DNA from: Tubiluchus corallicola
Lineage: Eukaryota > Priapulida > Priapulimorpha > Priapulimorphida > Tubiluchidae
NCBI GenBank assembly: GCA_030141605.1
Contig: JAQGDQ010000331.1
Coordinates: forward strand, 1-64,000
DNA: 64,000 nucleotides
Direction of reading: 5' to 3'
Below the pieces are notes generated by a model. It made no database searches, was not told the origin of the DNA, and saw only the letters and a program-made list of their open reading frames with translations. A program made the translations under genes and the position numbers. Shown here piece by piece: positions 53,201 through 62,200 of this stretch. The first letter of the stretch is position 1, and every line of letters begins with the position of its first letter.

Positions 53201-56200
53201 ATGTTACAGAGAGCAATATATATAAGTTAGCCTATTCCCAACTTAGAAGCAGTACGCAGAGACCGTGTAGACGTGTAGAATGTATGCGCATTACTGATCA
53301 GTGGTGGATGGATCTAATAGTGTTTGCCTAAGCACACAGTGGTGACATTGTGCAAAATGTTTTTGTGCACTTTATTATGCTGTTGTTAGCTGTGTTGTTG
53401 CTGTGATGTCGTCGACAGTAAATTATAATACATTCTTCTGTAGAAATCATGGTCAACCAGTTGCAGCAGACATGGGAGTTTGTATACAAGAAATGGTAAA
53501 TGCTGACAGTGCAGGTGTTTTGTTTACTAGAGATCCAGTTACTGGCAATCCTGGAATTATGACAATAAATGTATCCTATGGACTTGGAGAAGTAAGTACA
53601 CATTTACGGGTACATCAAAGAAAGCATAGCATCAGGCAAAGCAGTAAAAAAAATACAATCGTTTTTCTTGGAAAAAACACTTTTGATTCAAAACTCCAGT
53701 GTGAGCTGACTTGTCGGCATTTCCTAGCACAGTAATTTATTTCAATAATTGAAATCTAATGAAATAAGTGTAATCTAAATTTATAGGTGGAGAATGGCTT
53801 GTGAAATGCCTTTGCTAATGCGACTTAACCTTAGGTAATGGTTTTGAGTTCAAGAGTAATAAACTAGTAATTGACTTAATAACTCAATTTATTTCAAAAG
53901 GTGATCATGATTTGATATTTTGACGATTTGTGATTGTGTGTATTTTCTGATTCAAGGCTGTTGTGTCTGGGATTGTTGAGCCAGATACCATCACACTGGA
54001 GAGAAGCTTCAATAATAAACTTTCTGTAAAAGACAAAGTTGTTGGAAGCAAGAAAGCTCAACTTGTTCTTTCAGGTGAGCTATTGAAAATTTATACATAA
54101 CAAAATCTATTTATATATCCGCATTCTCTGAATTTTCCTTATAAAATTAAAACTTGTCTTAATTGTGACAGGCTTGGGTGGTATGGTATGCAAGACACTG
54201 ACTAATTATGTAATGGTTTAGCACTAAAATTCAAATTCAATTCAAATTAGTTTGAAATAACTTAACAGACAACTTTATTTAGATTTTACCTGTTTAAGCA
54301 GGATTATGCAACCTGCGCTGAAGTATACCAGGTTTTGCAATAAATGACTAACTGTAAAGCTACGTTGATATGACTTTCTATGTCAATATTTGATGGTGCA
54401 TTGGTATTTTTTATCTTAGACTCTGGTGGGATTAAAGAAGTAACTACTGCCAATGAGGCTGCTGATTGTTGTCTGAGTGATAAATTAGCCTTGCAACTAG
54501 GAGAAACTGGCATATTAGTAAATATCACCTTTATGGCTATTTTGTATGTTACCTTTACAAAAATAAAAAGTATTTTAAATAAAATACGTTAAAATTACCT
54601 TAAAATAACTTTAGTTGTCATCAGTCTTTTGTCTTATTTTACTTTATGTGAAATGTTTACTTAAATACTCTGAATACTTAAAGAGCTGGAATTTTGAGAT
54701 AATATTTTAAAACAGTGCTTGTTCACCTTAAATAAATGGTTCAATGCCCAATTTCTGAAAAGATTGCTGCCTTTCATAGTGCTTTAACAGCCCTACTTAA
54801 GTGGATCTTGTCACAATTCTTAAAACTTTGTGAGCTTGTGCTTTTTCCAAGATGAGTAATATATAATTGAAATATAATTGGAAATTTGACTTGTAATTTG
54901 AAAATTCAACTTTTCAGATTGAGCAGTCTTTCTCCGACCCTCGAGACATTGAGTTTGCCATCAAAGATGATGAGATCTATCTTCTGCAAGCTCGGCCTAT
55001 CACATCATTTAATACAGAATCTGATGATGAACTCATTCATGAATTTGATGGACCAGTTATCATGGAACAAGAAATGTTTACCACTGCTAATACTGGGTAG
55101 GAATTTAATATTTGCCTTAGTATATTATATGCTACTCAATGCTATTCTGTTGCCTTTACTTTTTCACATTTTTCCTTTGAAAATTTAACAAACTTTTACA
55201 AGATATTTTTAGAGTGCATGAACTATAAAAAATGGCTGTAAAAATGAAAGCTGAAGAACTCTCATTTCTACTGCATAATTTCGTAAATCGAAACATAATG
55301 CTGTTTCATGGCCTTGATAACGAGTTACGTTCTGGTGTGAGAGTTGCTGGATTCCGACTTGCAGAATTGTCAATTGAGCAATCAGTATGTAACGTAACAA
55401 GCTTTGTAGAGCTGTAGCTGTTTATCACTTGCTACATTAAACAAGTAATTTTGTTGAAATACATTGCTGCAGCACATATTAAAAATATTTTGCTCGCTTC
55501 TAACCTGAATGCATGTATTATTGTTTGTTTTTAGAGAAATGATGCCACAGGCAATGACTCCATTAACAGTGGACATTTTTATAGGAACACTTGGTGGAAT
55601 TGGGCAGGTAAGCAAAAAACACGTTGCAGTTCACGTAATTTGTATATTAAAATTTACTCATTTCCGTATTTATATTATTTTTGTTCATTTACTTTTTCAC
55701 TTTTGCTACTGATTAAAAGCTTTTAAGCATCAACAGCTTTGGCTACAAGAAATAATTAAAATTTATGATTTGAAAATATCAGTTTTAAGATAGAAATAAA
55801 CTAGTTGTTCGTGAAAGGAAGACAGGATGATTTGCCACATACCCCATTTTCAAGTCCAATAAAAAGTATGCATTTTAACATGATTAATACTGCAAAAGCA
55901 TTTCTGATAATTAAATAATAAGTTAAAAATTTAATTGATGGGCGAGCCCAACTATTGATGACATCACAAACTAACATTATTCTCAGCAGCAAAAATATTC
56001 TACGAGCGTGTTGCACATGTTGGTGAAAGCGAAAATTGTAGTACAGTGTTACTGTAAAATATTCAATGTGTTGTACTAAAACTAGGCAGATAGGCGGATG
56101 TTTTAAGATACCGCTGTGCTCACGCATGAGCTGTCGAATGTGCGTAGTTCATCAGAAACTAACACATCTGAACTGAGAAGTACAGCATCTGTTTTTTTGT

Positions 56201-59200
56201 AATGCGTTTCCGAAGTGCAAGCGCTAGTGCCCATCTAACTAGCAAATGGTGAAATGCATGTAACAGCGAAGAACTAGTGCCGCAAACTCGAACTTTTGTT
56301 TGTGTGGTAATAATTCTTTTACGCAAGTCATTTTTGAAAAAATAGTGTGTTCCCTTTCAATATTTTAAAGACTAGATTGTTTTGACCTACGGTTTAAGAT
56401 TGGGTCCGGTTTTGCTTGAAACAACACGTTTGAAGCGCACTGCTAGCAATGTTCATGAATGCTAGTATGAATATCAAAGTACAAACCCAGCATGTTTTAT
56501 GATACATAGTTATTTAAACCCACTAAAAAATTGATTGCTTAGTTGTAGTTGTACAGTTTTGTGGTACAGTAAATTAATCTAAACCTCAAAAATTTCACCT
56601 AGCACCATTCAGGATAACTTGTACAATATTATAATTTTTTTACATAAACTTTGAAACATTGGAAGGTGAATAAAATTTAGTTGCTAAAAATACTAAATGT
56701 TTAATACTAGGTCCAATTTTCAGTTTAGAGAAACTACAATTGTTTTGGGGATTTAAGGTTGTGGCAGTTTTAGGTCACTAGCATATCTTTGCCTTTTGAG
56801 CGGCCCATTTCTGATGTCTACTAAAACTATAATCTGTTTTATAGAGTCTGTTTATGCCTATTTGATTTTTTTTGCCTTCTTAGTCATAATTTGATTTTAA
56901 TAATGATGCGATGATTCTACATTTATGTTAAATAGCTTGAAATGCAACAGATGTCTGCATTTATGTGGCCTTGTCATATACCTCAGTATGCACCAGCACA
57001 GAGTTATCACTTCTTTATAAATGTTATATCAGTAAGTTAAAAGGTTAACTTTAAATGTTAGTTGTTTTTTGACTTATATTTTAGTGTGTTTAGTCCTTCA
57101 GCCTTGTCAGTAAACAGTTTATTCCACTGGAGTATTTCTTTTTTGTTAAGCAAATACTTTCTGCATTTTCACTGCAGTACTGGTCCAAAAGTAATTGGTC
57201 AGAAATTCAGTACTGCAGAAAAAACATATGACACTAGAATAAATGTAGAATCATCAGCATATTTAATGATGTTTATTATTTACAACGTCAAAATGTGGTG
57301 CACTTCTGCTGGTCATTAAAATCACTTATAATTTGGTTTATGGTGTTGACTTTGTTCTTGATTAGTCTAATTTGCTTTTCCCTTACAATTTGATTTTAAA
57401 ACTCAGTCGATGATTCTACATTTATGTTAAATAGCTTGAAATGCAACAGATGTCTGCATTTATGTGGCCTTGTCATATACCTCAGTATTTACCTGCACAG
57501 AGTTGCCACTTCTTTATAAATGTTATATCAGTAAGTTAAAGGTTAACTTTAAATGTTAGTTGTTCTTTAGTGTGTTTAGTCCTTCAGCCTTTTCAATAAG
57601 CGGTTTATTCCACTGGTGTATTTCTTTTTTGTCAAGCAAATACTTTTTGCATTTTCACTACAGTACTGGTCCAAAAGTAATTGGTCAAAAATTCAGTACT
57701 GCAGAAAAAAAGCATGTGGCACTAGAATAAATGTAGAATCATCACCATATTTAATGATGTTTATTATTTACAATGTCAAAGTGTGGTCCACTTCTGCTGG
57801 TCAGTAAAATCATTTTTAATTTGGTTTATGGTGTTGACTTTGTTTTTGACTAGTCTATTTTGGTTTTTCATTACAATTTCATTTTAAAACTCAGTCGATG
57901 ATTCTACATTTATGTTGAACAGCTTCAACAGCAACAGATGTCTGCATTTATGTGGCCTTGTCATATACCTATGCAAGGACTTTCTTGTAGTTGCCACTTC
58001 TTTATAAATGCTTTATCAGTAAGTCACAACTTAAGAAGTAATTGATGTACATTTTTGTGCATTTATTTTTGGTGATTTTTATTGAAAGATTTTGCCGCAG
58101 TGGCAATTTTTGTCTTAATCAAATGCCCTTCTGCTATTTTTTCAAGAATTCCTGTACTACAGTGAAAAAGCTTTAATTGTGCTGCAGTGTAAGCTTTATG
58201 ATGCTAGTATAAATGTAGAATCATCACTGTATTTGTGCTGCCTACAAAGAAAAATTTGCTTAAACTCATTTGCTATGCAGCTTTGTGATACAAAAGTGGA
58301 ATTATTACAGGTAAAGTTTTCACTTACGATTATACTTGTTTTTATGATGATTCTACATTTACATTAATTACACAGTTTCAACGGCGACGTATTTTTGGCT
58401 CTGTGTGGCCGTGCTATGTGCCTATGATTTTACCTGCTTACTGTGGCCATTTTTTTGCTAACTGCTTTCTAGTAAGTCTTACTGGTGTTTTCCAAAAAGG
58501 TAAATGTGTTTTATCCAACGTTTAAAAAACTTCAGACAAACTCATATTCTGAACATATGAAATTTTAGATCTGCAATTTTTTCTTAGAATGTTGCAAAGT
58601 TACTAAATGTTCTGTTCTTGCTATTGTTATGTGCAATTTGATTTCTGTGAAATCAGAAAATGGTAGAAGTCAGGCATTTGTTGTATATCTAGGAAAAAAT
58701 AAATTATTCCAAGCAGACATAGTTTAGAAAATTGGAAACGTCCCTACAGTGGAGTATGCAACAGCATAATTTTTTGGATAACCCCCACTGCATTCTTGCC
58801 TCTGGAGAAGTGATAATCAATGCTGTAATATCCTCCATCTTTAGATTTGAAGTTTTTTAAACGTTTTATCTTGAGAATCATACTTGCTGTGATTTGTGTT
58901 CGTTAGGTCATTTATCTGTTATTGATAAACATGCTCTTTGTGCACTCTTTTGCTTGTCTTCAGTATGTAATTGTTTTTGTCAAACGTTAAACTGCAAATT
59001 GTGCTGTTAGTTCAAATTCGTGTAAAAATCAAAGGTTCAGTCTTCACAAAGCTCTGCTTTCTCGTTATTTAGCCCCATGCAGTGAGATTTGGGAGTTGGG
59101 GCTGAAACCATCTCTCTGTTCAGTCTGTCTGAAAAAGATATAGCTAGATAAAGACTAACCATATTGAGTAAATGTGTGCGTGGGTGTATGTGATTGCTTC

Positions 59201-62200
59201 TTTTATTGCTGTGATTAGTCATTTAATTTATTGTTGTAGAGAATGATGTTTATGATGTTTGTTTTATACATGATGCATACATGTGTTTTTGCATGGGTGT
59301 ATGTGTGTACTTTATAACAATGCGAATTTGAGAAACTTGAACAGCCCTGTTGATGGGAAATGTTACCTTTAGGAATAACTTGCATAATCAAGGGATGTGT
59401 TTCTTGCTAATTTTCCATTCTTCAATCTGTGAACAAATGTTATTTGAAAAACTTGAAAAAAATGTAAGATGCTAGGTGGCTGAGTAAGTTTCAGTCAGAA
59501 TTAAACATTAAAAGCCACTAAGACACAAAGCAAAAGCTATTTTTATATATGATTCTGGCATTTGTGTGACCAATGATTATAGTGAAGAGAGGTGATGCCA
59601 ACACCCAAGAAAAAAAGACATGCTTGTTTCAACTACAAACATCAATGTAGAATCATCACTGTTGATAAATCTGTATCGTTGTTGCACAGTCACTTATTGA
59701 TAGGGCTTTAAATAATTTTGTAGCTACGTGTAATTGCATTGACATATATTACTAGGCAATGCACGAAAAGTTTGCTGGATTTCGTATGCCAAGCTATTCA
59801 CCAATTGCCTTTGCTTCTTATAGTGGTCACTTTCTGATCAATATGCTTAATGTAAGTTCATCATAGTTATCAATTTTTATATTTGTAACCAATACTACAG
59901 GTCACCCAGATGTTTGCAGTTTTGGCATTTTGTTTGAAACTACTGTTGCATACATGATAAATGTGCCATTTTTTATAATTATTAAGGATACCATTTTACC
60001 ATTCTAATAGGCATTTTATTGTGTGATTTCTTAAGAATGGGGCTTCTGTTGTACATTACATTGTTTGTTTGTAGAAACAGCAATTCTCTGTGAAAGAGTT
60101 CGTTTGTGTTACATCACATGCATGCTTGAACGAAGAGATTTTGCGTGATCAGCAAAAATTACTTTTTGCAATTATTCTTTTTTTAGTTACGAAATTTAAT
60201 TTTTAATTTTTTCTAAATTTGACACTAAATTGAGTATATACATTGGTTTCAATATACCATGCCTTTTTTCATTAATGGACAAATAAAGTTCACTGTTTAC
60301 GCATTGACTGATTACTTCAATATTGGATTACCACTAAAAATACACAGTACACTTAAGCAGCATTCTGTTACCAGTATAATGAATTTCACTTTCATTTTTG
60401 TGTTATCAAAACTACTAATACAGATTTGTGAAGCACTGAACCTTTTCATTTGTATCTTATTCTATGTTTGAAAGTAGAAGTAGAATTTGTGAATAATAAT
60501 ATAAAAGTGATGTAAGTTATTTTTGAACTGTTCTTTATCTAACAGTATGAACTGGTCACTTCAATAAAGCTTCTTCATAAGTTCTATTTGCATTAATCAC
60601 TATTATTAACAGTTATGGTTTGTACCAATATTTATCTTTCACGGTTCTTTTTCTTGCTTTTTTGCAAATTGTTTAATTGTGCAACTGAGACAATTTTTAG
60701 AAAATATACTTTGTTAACATACTATATGATGACTTAAATTGTATTTACTTGTAAATATTAAATGTTTTATTAATGGGAGTTGCAATAATGTTAATTTTCA
60801 TACATTTTGTTACTTTAGTAAAGGAAGTTTTCTGGCTTAATGAGTAATTTAAAGGGTGCTATTGATTGAACTGCTAATGAATCACTTGTTAATGATAATA
60901 CATGAAATAACTCTTGTGTTACTTAGTAATCACTTTTACGATACTGCAAAAATTCGAAAGTAATTAAACTGAGTATGCTGCATTAATAATATTTTTTATA
61001 TCTGCAACTCATTAACAATGATACTGTATATTTGCTCACTCAAAATTCATTCGCATGTAGGGTCTGTATTATATGAATGAATATACTATGCTTGGTGCAA
61101 CAGTTGCTTCATCTCGAGTGTACATGGAAATGATATTGTTTGGCAGACGTTTGGATGACTCCATAGAGGATATCATTATACATCGTTTTAAAGACACGTA
61201 CGTGCCTTTATGGCGGAAAGTTCGATCATGGATTCATGTGATGAGTGTATGCCATATTAAATTATCATGATATATAATAAGTTTTTAAAAACTAAATAAA
61301 ATGCTAATATTGTTGGGCTGAGTTGCTTCGTTTTCTGCTTAACAGATGTTTTCAAACTATGCAATAGACATTTTAAGTACAATCTACATGAATGATTCTT
61401 TATTAAATCATTATCGGCTTTGTTAAATCCACGGTAAGTAAGTTTTAGGGCTTTTTGTAAAGCTGTCTTATTGTAAAGCTATTTTTTACTTTTTCTATAG
61501 TTGCTGGTATACAGAATTTATTCTCATCTTCTTCGTAATTTCTATTTAAATGTAAAATAATGTTTCTACTTGTTGTATAGTCACCTAAGTATTTACTGCC
61601 AGGTGAGTATTGCTCATTCCTTCGAGTAGAATAAAGTAAGAATTAAAAATAGGTGATCGATAATTACGATATATAGGAGGGTGACCGGTTGTGTTATATC
61701 AGTGACGATTCTGGTATGTATAAATATAATTTTTTGAAGTTTATTTTTAACTACATCTTTGATATGCTGATACGTCGAGTATCATATCAGGTGGATTTAA
61801 TTATCACCATCTTTATTGGCACTTGATAAGGGAAAGGGAAACCCATTGTAAGGTAAAAAGCTCACATTTTCATACGTCTACAAATGTCTTCTTATTACAG
61901 AACAAGAGAATAAAACCTTGTTGGTGCATTATCTTATCATAATGTTGATTATTAGTATTTATTAAGCTACATATAGTAAAATGTAATTGCTTTAATTATA
62001 ACACAAGATAATGTAGCATGTTGTAAGCAAAAAGTTGTCATAGTAAGTCTGTTTAAGTGACTGAACTAGACTAAATGGTTTAAGCAGATACACAATGTAA
62101 TAGTGAAGTTTCTTATTGTGTGCTTGCTAGAAGCTTCTTATTTAGCAAATGCTGTTATGAAACATTCGTTGTGAAAGCGGGGTTGTGTCAATAATTTTTT

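Noticed and set aside
55232-55417. 61-codon ORF between exons 54918-55096 and 55535-55607
   Set aside because: The flanking exons already join in matching phase, and the ORF has no good acceptor. It begins with an AAAATGGCTG motif like the minisatellite at 45245-46095.
57062-57807. Similar ORFs at 57062-57319 and 57616-57807
   Set aside because: They start from the duplicated introns between the V exons. Their likeness reflects the duplication of the unit, not protein conservation, and they contain the A elements and no donor-acceptor logic.
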